NCBI RefSeq assembly: GCF_001687365.1 | Contig: NZ_LGLV01000005.1 | Location: 124,001-188,000, forward strand | DNA: 64,000 nucleotides | Direction of reading: 5' to 3' | Source of the DNA: Pararhizobium polonicum | GTDB taxonomy: Bacteria; Pseudomonadota; Alphaproteobacteria; Rhizobiales; Rhizobiaceae | Shown: one piece after another, positions 44,777-52,480 of the stretch | How positions within the stretch are numbered: position 1 is the stretch's first letter | Layout: each line of letters starts with the position of its first letter | Translations under genes and position numbers: made by a program | The notes under the pieces: model-generated | Databases searched by the model: none | The model's input: only the letters and a program-made list of their open reading frames with translations | Told to the model about the DNA's origin: nothing

Positions 44777-44814
44777 TATCAAAGCCTCTAAATCGCCGCA
44801 GGTTCTCTCGTTCG

Positions 44815-44830
44815 GGTTATCGTGATAACC
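44815..44830. promoter_or_regulatory. 16-base perfect palindrome between divergent envelope genes
   Basis: GGTTATC-GT-GATAACC is a perfect inverted repeat located between the GT2 gene (minus strand) and the flippase-like gene (plus strand). Its position in the short divergent spacer makes it a plausible operator for both, but the binding protein is unknown. Confidence 0.45.
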
Positions 44831-44871
44831 AGCCTTGATCCCATAGCACCGGACAGGAAAGTAGCAAATAT

Positions 44872-45828
44872 ATGAATGCAGAAGGGGATGCCAGCCGGGT
44901 TTCATGGCTTGTCCGCAACCGGATGACCGTGCTGTCCTTGAGCGCCGTGGTTGCCTACGCCGCATTCGTCCAGTGGATCTGGGGTTGGCCGGTGCTCTTC
45001 CGGCAATGGGCTGAGATTGGCCTCATTCCGGTGCTGTCGGCACTGGCTCTTCTGGTCGGCACCTATTTCATCCGCTGCTACCGGATCTACGACTATTTCC
45101 CCACGGAAACCCGGGGCCGGTTCCTGACGCTCCTGCGGGTGACGCAGGTTCACAATCTTCTCAACATCATGCTGCCCTTTCGTGCCGGGGAAACCAGCTT
45201 TCCGATCCTGATGCGCTCGGAATTCGCGGTTCCCCTGGCACGCAGCACGTCGGCGCTGCTGCTGATGCGGCTGCTCGACCTGCATGCGCTGTTTGCCGCG
45301 GCCGGCATCGGCCTCGTCATCGCGCGTGATGATCAGGCGCTTGGCTGGCTGCTGTGGGGGCTGTTCCTGGTGTCGCCGCTGGCGCTTTTTCTGCTGAAAG
45401 GCAGCATGCTTGCTCTTTTGCAGCGGCGCCTGCCGGAAAAGCTAGGCAAATTGCTGGTCGAGGTGGAAGCCGGCCTGCCGGCCAATGCGCTGGTCTTCGT
45501 CCGCGCCTGGCTGATGACGGTGCTGAACTGGTCGACGAAGGTGGCGGTGCTTGCCTGGGTTCTGGCCACCATGGGCGTGCTGCCGTTCGCCGCCTGTTTC
45601 GGCGGGGCCCTTGGCGGCGAATTGTCGTCGGTCCTGCCGGTCCATGCGCCGGCCGGTGTGGGGACCTATCCGGCAGGCATCACTGCTGGCGCGATCTCGT
45701 TCGGCGCACCGGCAAGCGGCAGCGCTTTCGATCTGCTGGCCAGCGCCAGCGTCAACGCCCATCTGCTGATCATCGTTTCGGCGGTAGCCGGAACCTTGCT
45801 GTCGGTGCTGCTTTCACCGCGTCGCTGA
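44872..45828 (+). CDS. Lysylphosphatidylglycerol-synthase-TM-like (UPF0104) membrane protein
   Basis: This 318-residue protein has about eight membrane helices and matches the LPG_synthase_TM/UPF0104 fold. Landmarks are a conserved HNLLNIMLPFRAGETSFPIL region near residue 97 and a C-terminal SSVLPVHAPAGVGTYPAGIT. It has no catalytic soluble domain, unlike MprF. Such stand-alone modules are found with polyprenyl-linked glycosyltransferases and are thought to move lipid-linked intermediates. Divergent placement next to GT2 and GT39 genes fits a role in the same envelope pathway. Confidence 0.82.
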   Translation: MNAEGDASRVSWLVRNRMTVLSLSAVVAYAAFVQWIWGWPVLFRQWAEIGLIPVLSALALLVGTYFIRCYRIYDYFPTETRGRFLTLLRVTQVHNLLNIMLPFRAGETSFPILMRSEFAVPLARSTSALLLMRLLDLHALFAAAGIGLVIARDDQALGWLLWGLFLVSPLALFLLKGSMLALLQRRLPEKLGKLLVEVEAGLPANALVFVRAWLMTVLNWSTKVAVLAWVLATMGVLPFAACFGGALGGELSSVLPVHAPAGVGTYPAGITAGAISFGAPASGSAFDLLASASVNAHLLIIVSAVAGTLLSVLLSPRR

Positions 45829-45831
45829 GGT

Positions 45832-47334
45832 TTATTGAAACGCCGTTTCGAAGAAGCTGCGCAGCTTGCGCGAATGCAGCTTTTCTGGCGGCATGGCGGC
45901 CAGTTTCTGCAGCGCCAGAATGCCGATCTGCAGATGCTGGCTGACCTGCGTCTTGTAAAAGGCCGTGGCCATGCCCGGCAATTTCAGTTCGCCATGCAGC
46001 GGCTTGTCGGAAACGCAGAGCAGCGTGCCGTAGGGCACGCGGAAGCGGAAGCCGTTGGCAGCGACGGTGGCCGATTCCATATCGAGCGCGATGGCGCGGG
46101 ACTGCGACAACCGCTTGACCGGGCCGCGCTGGTCGCGCAGTTCCCAGTTGCGGTTGTCGATCGTCGCGACCGTTCCGGTCCGCATGATCCGCTTCAGGTC
46201 GTAGCCCTCATAGCCGGTCACTTCCGCTACAGCGTCCTGCAGCGCCACCTGAACCTCGGCCAGCGCCGGGATCGGGATCCACACCGGCAGGTCGTCGTCG
46301 AGCACGTGGTCCTCACGCACATAGGCATGCGCCAGCACGTAGTCGCCCAGCGTCTGGCTGTTGCGCAGGCCGGCGCAATGGCCAAGCATCAGCCAGGCAT
46401 GGGGCCTGAGCACGGCGATATGATCGGTAATCGTCTTGGCGTTGGACGGCCCGACGCCGATATTGACGACGGTGATGCCGCCATGGCCTTTCTTCTTGAT
46501 GTGATAGGCCGGCATCTGCGGCAGGCGGGCAAGCGACAGGTCCGTTTCCGGCCTGTCCGATCCGGGCTGGGTGATGATGTTTCCCGGTTCGACGAATGAG
46601 GTATAGCCATTGCCGCCCTCGGCCATCTGCTGGCGCGCCCAGGCGCAGAATTCGTCCACATAGAACTGGTAGTTGGTGAACAGTACGAAATTCTGGAAAT
46701 GCGTGGCGCTCGTCGCCGTGTAGTGGCTCAGCCGCGCCAGCGAATAGTCGATACGCTGCGCGGTGAACGGCGCCAGCGGCGAGGGTTCGCCGGGGCCCGG
46801 CTCGTAGGAGCCGTTGGCAATCTCGTCGTCCGTGGTCGTCAGGTCCGGCGTGTCGAACAGGTCGCGCAGCGGAATGTCGATATTCTCAGCCATCGCCGCC
46901 TCAACATAAGCGCCTTCGCCGAAGGCGAAATGCAGCGGGATCGGGGTTGCCGATTCGGACACGGTGACGCCGACGCCGTGGCTGCGGATCAGCAGGCCAA
47001 GCTGTTCTTTCAGATAATGCCGGAACAGCTTTGGGCGGGTGACGGTGGTGGTGTAGACGCCGGGTGCGCTGACATAGCCGTAGGACAGGCGCGAATCGAC
47101 ATGGCTGAAGCTGCTGGTCTCGATGCTGACCTGCGGATAGCAGGCGCGATAGCGCGAGGTCGGCGTTCCCGTGCGGCCAAGCTCGGTGAAGGCATCGACC
47201 AGGAATTTCGTGTTGCGTTCGTAAAGCGCCGACAGGGCATCGACCGCCGCGGCGGGATCATCGAACGTCTGCGGCTCGAAAACGTCGGGCGTGGCGATGG
47301 AAAGGGCGGAAAGGGAAGAGATTCGTTTGCTCAT
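45832..47334 (-). CDS. amn: AMP nucleosidase
   Basis: The 500-residue enzyme has an N-terminal regulatory domain and a C-terminal purine nucleoside phosphorylase-like domain. Landmarks of the latter are MPAYHIKKKGHGGITVVNIG (about residue 278), HAWLMLGHCAGLRNSQTLGD and AIALDMESATVAANGFRFRV. It hydrolyses AMP to adenine and ribose 5-phosphate. It lies tail to tail with the flippase-like gene, three bases apart. The length fits the E. coli Amn type. Confidence 0.95.
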   Translation of the reverse strand: MSKRISSLSALSIATPDVFEPQTFDDPAAAVDALSALYERNTKFLVDAFTELGRTGTPTSRYRACYPQVSIETSSFSHVDSRLSYGYVSAPGVYTTTVTRPKLFRHYLKEQLGLLIRSHGVGVTVSESATPIPLHFAFGEGAYVEAAMAENIDIPLRDLFDTPDLTTTDDEIANGSYEPGPGEPSPLAPFTAQRIDYSLARLSHYTATSATHFQNFVLFTNYQFYVDEFCAWARQQMAEGGNGYTSFVEPGNIITQPGSDRPETDLSLARLPQMPAYHIKKKGHGGITVVNIGVGPSNAKTITDHIAVLRPHAWLMLGHCAGLRNSQTLGDYVLAHAYVREDHVLDDDLPVWIPIPALAEVQVALQDAVAEVTGYEGYDLKRIMRTGTVATIDNRNWELRDQRGPVKRLSQSRAIALDMESATVAANGFRFRVPYGTLLCVSDKPLHGELKLPGMATAFYKTQVSQHLQIGILALQKLAAMPPEKLHSRKLRSFFETAFQ

Positions 47335-47411
47335 GCGGCATTATAGGATGCCGTTTTTTACAAGCAAACGACAAGATTTGAATAGGCTGCAACCCGTCGG
47401 GAAAAGTGTGC

Positions 47412-47738
47412 TCAGCGCGGTCCTGCCAGAATGATGACCGTTCCGGCCAGGGCAAGCGCCACGCCGGTTGCGTCCCACCGGTCCGGGCGGACGCCCTCGA
47501 CAATCCACAGCCAGGCAAGCGACGCGGCGATATAGATGCCGCCATAGGCCGCATAGGCGCGTCCGGCCGCGGCCGAATCGATGAGGGTGAGGAGCCAGGC
47601 GAAGAGCGCGAGGCTCGCCATGCCCGGAATGAGCCACCAGATCGGCTTGTCAAGCTTCAGCCACGCCCAGAAGGAAAAGCATCCGGCGATTTCCGCAACA
47701 GCGGCAAGAGCATAGATGGCGAATGCGGAGATGGGCAT
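47412..47738 (-). CDS. YnfA/UPF0060 family small membrane protein
   Basis: ATG 47738 gives 108 residues, [20 protein letters not shown], with four membrane helices. The family signature is in [20 protein letters not shown] and in [16 protein letters not shown]. YnfA proteins belong to the small multidrug-resistance-like group, yet their transport role is uncertain. It stands alone between amn and a pair of small exported peptides, all on the minus strand. The start at 47738 is preferred to the frame opening at 47762, which would put a charged segment first. Confidence 0.9.
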   Translation of the reverse strand: MPISAFAIYALAAVAEIAGCFSFWAWLKLDKPIWWLIPGMASLALFAWLLTLIDSAAAGRAYAAYGGIYIAASLAWLWIVEGVRPDRWDATGVALALAGTVIILAGPR

Positions 47739-47812
47739 GGCGTTCCTTCCTTGGCAATCCATAGGAAGGCAGCGGATTCAAATGCGCAAGTATTTTACGC
47801 GCGCCTGCGGCG

Positions 47813-47986
47813 TCAGCTCATCGACTGGCGCTGCAGCGTCACGAACAGCACGAGGCCTGCACCCTGCTTGCCGATACCGTGGCCGGAAGCCTTGCTGTAG
47901 GCGACGGCCCCCATCGGGGCCATCAGGAGGCTCGCCAATGCGAGCATGCGCAGTGCAACGGTCGCAGAGGTGAGCATGGTGGACAT
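47813..47986 (-). CDS. Small exported/membrane peptide, 57 aa
   Basis: The frame encodes MSTMLTSATVALRMLALASL and continues to LQRQSMS, with a hydrophobic first half that could be a signal peptide or anchor and a glycine-rich stretch (ASGHGIGKQGAG). It starts 11 bases after the stop of a second 57-codon frame on the same strand. Both starts are preceded by (A)AGCC before ATG. No family was recognised. It is supported mainly by start signals and by the paired layout. Confidence 0.45.
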   Translation of the reverse strand: MSTMLTSATVALRMLALASLLMAPMGAVAYSKASGHGIGKQGAGLVLFVTLQRQSMS

Positions 47987-47997
47987 GGCTTGTGACC

Positions 47998-48171
47998 TTA
48001 AAGCTTGGCTTGTTCGCAGAATTTCGTGGTGTGCACGGTGCAGTCGGCGATCGAACCGGCATAGTTGTGGCGGCGGCGCTCTGTATCTGCGCTGACGGCG
48101 GCTGCGAGCGTCAAAGCAAAGACGACCATAAGCATGCTGATGATGGTGAGGCGGCGGGCGAGAATGTCCAT
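47998..48171 (-). CDS. Small secreted peptide, 57 aa
   Basis: ATG 48171 gives MDILARRLTIISMLMVVFAL followed by a hydrophobic signal ending near SADTE, then a 30-residue mature part with two cysteines (SIADCTVHTTKFCEQAKL). That is a standard short secreted peptide pattern with a possible disulfide. The frame extends upstream to 48240 without a signal. It precedes the other 57-residue frame in one probable operon. Its role is unknown. Confidence 0.55.
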   Translation of the reverse strand: MDILARRLTIISMLMVVFALTLAAAVSADTERRRHNYAGSIADCTVHTTKFCEQAKL

Positions 48172-48601
48172 GGCTTTGTCCGTTTTTGCTTCGTGTGTCG
48201 ATCGGGGTTCAACGCGATGATGACCTTTTCGCACATGCAAACTGAACTCTTCCTGAGACCCCGGTTCATCTCCCGTTCATCTTCGCAGCGAGCGGTCGTG
48301 CAAACGGGGCGCTGAAGGTCTCGACTGGGTTCCCCAGCAGGAAAGAACCGATGATCGGCGGGCCCTGAGCGGCTGGAAATAACGCTTATGTTCACGGAAT
48401 GCGGCATTCCCTGCGAGGTGACTATCTCAAGATGGGCAGGGGTGGGCGCTTTGCGCCGGCGGGACCGCTCCGGGCAATGTGTGCCGGCGATCGCAGGCCC
48501 GGAACATTCTGTTTGGCCGGACCGCCCAGCGAAATGGATTGCCGGCTGAAAAAGATGGGAGTTGAGCCCGGCGGGCAGGGCCCGCCGGAACGAGGACCTG
48601 A
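48172..48601. other. 430-base region without a recognised gene
   Basis: The region lies between the small secreted peptide and the DUF2147-type gene. A few short open frames occur on both strands but none has a ribosome-binding site plus a family-like sequence. A promoter for the peptide pair should be in the right-hand part near 48180-48260, which is relatively AT-rich (CTTTTCGCACATGCAAACTG). Nothing else was seen. Confidence 0.4.
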
Positions 48602-48943
48602 CTACATCCGGGTCCAGGTCTGCGACTTGCAGAGTACCTTCAGGACGCAGCCCTGCATCTTCAGCGAACTGCCCGAAATCGATGCCGATCCGCTATAGGT
48701 CTTGTCATTGGCCGGGTCGGTGATCTCACCGGAATAGCTGTCGCCGCTGCCGGCCAGGTTGCCGATGCGCTTGCCGGCATGCTTTCCCGTCTTCAGCGTG
48801 ATGCAATAGCTGCCGCCGCAGGAGGCGATGGCGGCCGTCTCGCCGCTCGCGGTCTTCCAGTTGCCGACGATCGGCTCGGCGGAGAAGCCGGAAGCCGTCG
48901 TTGCCAGCGTCATCGCCGCGGCGAGAATGAATGTGCGGATCAT
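48602..48943 (-). CDS. Small secreted DUF2147-like protein
   Basis: The 113-residue protein has a signal peptide (MIRTFILAAAMTLATTASGF, cleavage near SAEP) and a mature domain starting PIVGNWKTASGETAAI, the usual DUF2147 opening. Cysteines are in IASCGGSYCI and in MQGCVLKVLCKS. DUF2147 proteins are small lipocalin-like exported proteins of unknown ligand. An ACGT-rich element is about 107 bases upstream. ATG 48943 is chosen because the signal peptide starts there. Confidence 0.8.
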   Translation of the reverse strand: MIRTFILAAAMTLATTASGFSAEPIVGNWKTASGETAAIASCGGSYCITLKTGKHAGKRIGNLAGSGDSYSGEITDPANDKTYSGSASISGSSLKMQGCVLKVLCKSQTWTRM

Positions 48944-49492
48944 GCTGTTCCTCCCATAGAATATCGCCGGATATCGCTGCCTTGCCGCATGGTCCGGGCG
49001 AAATGTTGCCAGAGCCGGTCTCCTCACCGCTCAATGCGCGGAAATTAGCTTACGCGGACGTAAACGTAAATATGTGTTCACGCTGTTTTTCGGAGAAAAT
49101 TCCGGGTGAAGCACGGCTTGCAGCCCGGCGTTTTCCCCAGGGCGCCGCGCACCACCGTTTTGTGTGGTTAGCGATTGGTTGAAATCGGCACCTGAATTTT
49201 CCGTAAAGATTGAGGCAAAAGCCAGCGTTTGACGGCAGTCGGATGTTTAACAAAAAGCCAAGTTTACCAATCGTTTGAACTTTGTTCGTTTCACATTAAT
49301 CATGCATTTTAAGCGTGTATTGAAACCCCTGCTGCATACTCCAACCCATAAGACGAGCAGGGGACAAACACCCCGCCGGAACCCTTCGAGGGGCGAAGCC
49401 GCACAAGACGGCCGTCCCTCTAAGGAGCCTGAAAAAGGCAGATAAAACAGGGACTGCAGACGGTAGAAACCAGGCAAACAGGGACATAGACA
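48944..49492. other. 549-base region between divergent genes, with a structured leader
   Basis: This region separates the DUF2147-like gene (minus strand) from the Sel1-repeat gene (plus strand). The left part carries the ACGT element at 49050-49070. The right part, about 49326-49492, folds readily: CCCCTGCT at 49326-49333 pairs with AGCAGGGG at 49356-49363, with further GC-rich pairs after it, and ACAGGGAC occurs twice (49447-49454 and 49478-49485). No open frame of note; the last 170 bases look like a long leader of the Sel1 gene or a small RNA. Confidence 0.45.
49050..49070. promoter_or_regulatory. ACGT element upstream of the DUF2147-like gene
   Basis: TTACGCGGACGTAA (49050-49063) is an imperfect version of the TTACG-N4-CGTAA palindrome found before etfQO. 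The overlapping ACGTAAACGTAA (49058-49069) is the exact reverse complement of the 12-mer at 35744-35755. It lies 107 bases upstream of the start at 48943. Shared regulator is inferred, not shown. Confidence 0.45.
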
Positions 49493-49759
49493 ATGGCACG
49501 CTTTGACATTCAGAATGCTTCGGATGCCGCGATGGGTGGCGAAAATCGCGCGGACGTTTTTTGCGAAATGGGTTTGATGTATGCAACCGGACGTGGCTGC
49601 GACATCGATCTCGTCGCCGCCCACAAATGGCTGAACATCGCCGCAATCAAGGGCTCGGACCGGGCCGCTGCGCTGCGGGCGGAGCTGACGATGACCATGT
49701 GCAAGACCGATCTCGCCACGGCCCTGCGCGCCGCACGCGAATGGATGACAATGCATTGA
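49493..49759 (+). CDS. Small Sel1-repeat protein
   Basis: The 88-residue protein, MARFDIQNASDAAMGGENRA, carries one Sel1-like repeat at FCEMGLMYATGRGCDIDLVA followed by HKWLNIAAIKGSDRAAALRA. Small stand-alone Sel1 proteins of this length are common in rhizobia. They probably act as protein-interaction modules. The gene has an unusually long, structured upstream region. It is convergent with the aminotransferase gene; an imperfect inverted repeat (GGCGGTAGAG with CTCTACTGCC, near 49784 and 49817) may serve as a two-way transcription stop. Confidence 0.85.
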   Translation: MARFDIQNASDAAMGGENRADVFCEMGLMYATGRGCDIDLVAAHKWLNIAAIKGSDRAAALRAELTMTMCKTDLATALRAAREWMTMH

Positions 49760-49820
49760 AATATGATCGCATCGCCGACAGGCGGTAGAGGCCGAGACCT
49801 CCGAAGATGGGGCGCGGTCT

Positions 49821-50942
49821 CTACTGCCTGCCGAGCGATTCAATGACCTTCGGAAGAGCTTCCTCCAGAAGCATCATTTCCTCCTCCGGCCCGGTACTGA
49901 TCCGGATGCACCGGTTGAGAGGAGCAACACCCGGCATGCGGATGAAAATGCCGTGGTCGGCCATCAGCCGGTCGACGATCGCCCGCGCAAAAACCGCGTC
50001 CTTTCCGCAATCAATGGCCACGAAATTCGTTGCCGAGGGCAGGGGCTTCAACCCGTTCGCGGTGGCGATCCCGGCGATTCTCTTGCGGGACGCGGCGATT
50101 TTCCCGAGCACATCGGCCAGATAGTCCTGATCCGCGAGCGCTGCCAGTGCTGCTGCGGTGCCGATCCTGTTCATGCCGAAGTGATTGCGGATCTTGTCGA
50201 ACGCCTGAGCGGTTTCCGGCGTGCCGATGACATAGCCGACGCGGGCACCCGCCAGGCCGTAGGCCTTGGAAAAGGTGCGGGTGCGGATCACGTTCGGCAT
50301 GCCGATCAGGGCGCTGATCGCGGGGATGGTGCCGGCCGGCGCCGTCTCGCCATAGGCCTCGTCAAGTACGAGCAGACATGTCTGCGGCAATGCCCGGGCA
50401 AAGGCGACCACGCTATCGGCATCCCACCAGCTCCCCATCGGATTGTCCGGATTGGCAAAATAGACCAGCGGCGCATCCTCGCGTCTGACCGCCGCCAGCA
50501 GTCCGTCGAGATCTTCGCGGTCGTTGACATAAGGCACCGTTACCAGCCGCCCGCCATGACCTGCCACGTGAAAGTTGAATGTCGGATAGCCGCCGAGCGA
50601 GGTGACGACGGGCAGGCCGGGCTCGATGACCATGCGAACGATCTGGCCGAGCAGGCCGTCGATACCCTCGCCAATGGCAAGATTGGCCGGCTGCGTGCCC
50701 AGATGGCGGGCCAGCGCCTGCTTCAGCTCGAAATTTTCCGGGTCATTATACTGCCAGATCCCCGTTGCCGCCGCGCCCATGGCCGACAGAACCGACGGCG
50801 CAGGGCCGAAGCCGCTTTCGTTGGCGCCGATTCGCGCCGCGACCGGCCGGCCGCGCTGGCGCTCGATCGCTTCAGGTCCGACAAACGGAATGGTGGAGGG
50901 GAGCGACTGGACAAGCGGCGTAAATCTGGAAAATGCGGACAT
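49821..50942 (-). CDS. Histidinol-phosphate aminotransferase-like PLP enzyme
   Basis: The 373-residue fold-type I aminotransferase has the Schiff-base lysine at Lys226 (TRTFSKAYGLAGARVGYV), the cofactor Asp194 and Tyr197 (LVLDEAYGET) and the NPDNPMGSW loop near residue 164. The C-terminal CIRISTGPEEEMMLL carries the substrate-carboxylate arginine. HisC-type enzymes use histidinol phosphate, but rhizobial genomes hold several paralogues, and this copy has no his neighbours. It may act on another amino acid. The PilZ-like genes upstream are separate in function. Confidence 0.85.
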   Translation of the reverse strand: MSAFSRFTPLVQSLPSTIPFVGPEAIERQRGRPVAARIGANESGFGPAPSVLSAMGAAATGIWQYNDPENFELKQALARHLGTQPANLAIGEGIDGLLGQIVRMVIEPGLPVVTSLGGYPTFNFHVAGHGGRLVTVPYVNDREDLDGLLAAVRREDAPLVYFANPDNPMGSWWDADSVVAFARALPQTCLLVLDEAYGETAPAGTIPAISALIGMPNVIRTRTFSKAYGLAGARVGYVIGTPETAQAFDKIRNHFGMNRIGTAAALAALADQDYLADVLGKIAASRKRIAGIATANGLKPLPSATNFVAIDCGKDAVFARAIVDRLMADHGIFIRMPGVAPLNRCIRISTGPEEEMMLLEEALPKVIESLGRQ

Positions 50943-51016
50943 TGCTGGGGATCGAGCCTGACGATGGATGAAATCGCCGCAGAGACTAGAGTATCCGCGC
51001 GGCAGGTGCCAGCCGG

Positions 51017-51391
51017 TCAGTGCTTCTTCTTCAGCTCACTCCCGGTGAAGAATTCATAGCGGACGATCTGGTGCAGGAATTCCTCGTCGATCGGCTTGAT
51101 GAAGTGCACCTGGATACGGTGGTCGCTGCGGTAGATCTCGGCGCAGCCGATTCGCCTCTTGGTGCCGACAATAGTCAGGTAATAATGCTGCGGCAGGCCG
51201 ATCGTCGTATTGACGGTAAAGGCAGCGCCGCCGCGTGAGATTTCCAGCATCTTGCAGGTGCGGGTCGAGACGCCGCCCAGCGCCGGCCGCACGGCCATCA
51301 GCGTGCCCGCCTGTCCGATGATGAAGCGCTCGAAGCGCTGCTCGTACAGTTTGGAGCTGACCACGGAGTACATCGTCGAGTTCTGCATCAT
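51017..51391 (-). CDS. PilZ-domain-like protein (first of two paralogues)
   Basis: A GAGGAAG ribosome-binding site precedes ATG 51391 (MMQNSTMYSVVSSKLYEQRF), giving 124 residues. Its core CKMLEISRGGAAFTVNT and RIGCAEIYRSDHRIQVHF is closely similar to the next protein on the same strand. The D/NxSxxG part of the PilZ signature is only approximated (EISRGGA), so cyclic-di-GMP binding is doubtful. A frame opening further upstream at 51628 has no similarity. Function might be in motility or surface behaviour, by family analogy only. Confidence 0.65.
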   Translation of the reverse strand: MMQNSTMYSVVSSKLYEQRFERFIIGQAGTLMAVRPALGGVSTRTCKMLEISRGGAAFTVNTTIGLPQHYYLTIVGTKRRIGCAEIYRSDHRIQVHFIKPIDEEFLHQIVRYEFFTGSELKKKH

Positions 51392-51792
51392 CACTTCCTC
51401 GATAGCGATGGACGGTGGATCCGTGATCCAGGGCTGTCGCACCGTTTGCGCTCGTCGCGTGTTGTCCTCCTCCTGACGGCAGCAGGCGACAGGATGCAGA
51501 ATCGTTGAGGAAGATTGCAATCCGTTGAAAACAGTCCTTAAAAATTTAATCAGGGCATCAATCGGCACCAAACAGTATGTCCGGATAGCCGTTTCAGGGT
51601 GTCTGACCTGCAAAATGGCGGCTGGCAAGGAGGCCGCAGCCTGCCGAAAACGCCGTCACGAATGCGCCTCATGGCGTATCGGCCAGATTGACGGCCAGAG
51701 GCCAGCCTTTCGGTGTCGCCAGATTGGTGATGTCGTCGGTTCCGTAAGCGATGAGAGCGAGAACGGCGCTATAACATAAGGCCGTGGCGAGA
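51392..51792. other. 401-base region between the two PilZ-like genes
   Basis: The region holds a likely promoter for the left paralogue in its AT-rich part (51520-51580, with TTAAAAATTTAATC). No conserved gene was found. The long minus-strand open frame that crosses it belongs to the non-coding strand of the caspase-like gene. Confidence 0.4.
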
Positions 51793-52149
51793 TCAGATCA
51801 TGCCGCTGGTAAATGCCATCCGGATGAGGCGGCTGATAAATTCCGGCGCCAGCTGCATGTTGAAACGCACGCCGAGTTCGGTTCGGTGCCGATACACCTG
51901 CGAGCAGCCGATCTCCTCGCGAAAACCGTCGATTTCCAGGAAGAAATGTTTCGGCAGCAGGATATTGGCGTTGAAATCCACCATCGCGCCGCCGACCGAA
52001 ATATGGCGCAGCAGGCACTGATATTTCGTCTTCGCCTTCAAATGCTGCCCGACGACCAGGATGCGGCAGGGGCGCTCTATATAATAGTGCTTGTGGCTGG
52101 TGGTCAGTTGACCCGGCTTTGCCTCGGCGAGATGCATCACCATCGACAT
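51793..52149 (-). CDS. PilZ-domain-like protein (second paralogue)
   Basis: From ATG 52149, preceded by GGAG at a suitable distance, the protein has 118 residues, MSMVMHLAEAKPGQLTTSHK. It contains CLLRHISVGGAMVDFNANIL and IGCSQVYRHRTELGVRF, parallel in order to the core of the paralogue at 51017-51391. The SVGG turn resembles the PilZ second motif, and RPCRILVVG the first. An in-frame ATG at 52251 adds 34 residues and is a possible alternative. The two genes look like an old duplication with a 400-base spacer. Confidence 0.65.
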   Translation of the reverse strand: MSMVMHLAEAKPGQLTTSHKHYYIERPCRILVVGQHLKAKTKYQCLLRHISVGGAMVDFNANILLPKHFFLEIDGFREEIGCSQVYRHRTELGVRFNMQLAPEFISRLIRMAFTSGMI

Positions 52150-52480
52150 GGGAAACTCCGGAAAATCCGCGGCGGCTGGCCGTTTCGGCTGGATGTTGCA
52201 AGGTTCGATCAGAACACGCGCTGCGTTTGGATCGCGCCCGTGTCCTGCCATGATAGCAGTTTCCGTCGCCAGCCTTGCTCTGAGCTTGTGTCTTCCCCTG
52301 CCTCTCTAGAGCCTTGCTTAAAAAAGCATAAAGGCGGACATTGAAACGGGGTAGGCCATACGTAATACTTTCATGCAAAGCGCGGTGAGGATAAGAACCT
52401 CGCGCAACAGGGATCATGTTCATGTGGTGAGCGGGGGCGCAAAGCGTTCCGGCCCGTTGCGCGAGCGCGGAGGGAAAATC
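52150..52480. other. Divergent region before the caspase-like gene
   Basis: These 331 bases lie between the second PilZ-like gene and the caspase-like gene. It should contain both promoters. A GAGGGAAAATC ribosome-binding site ends it on the plus strand. Part of it may encode the N-terminal extension of the PilZ-like protein if the 52251 start is used. No other feature was seen. Confidence 0.4.
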
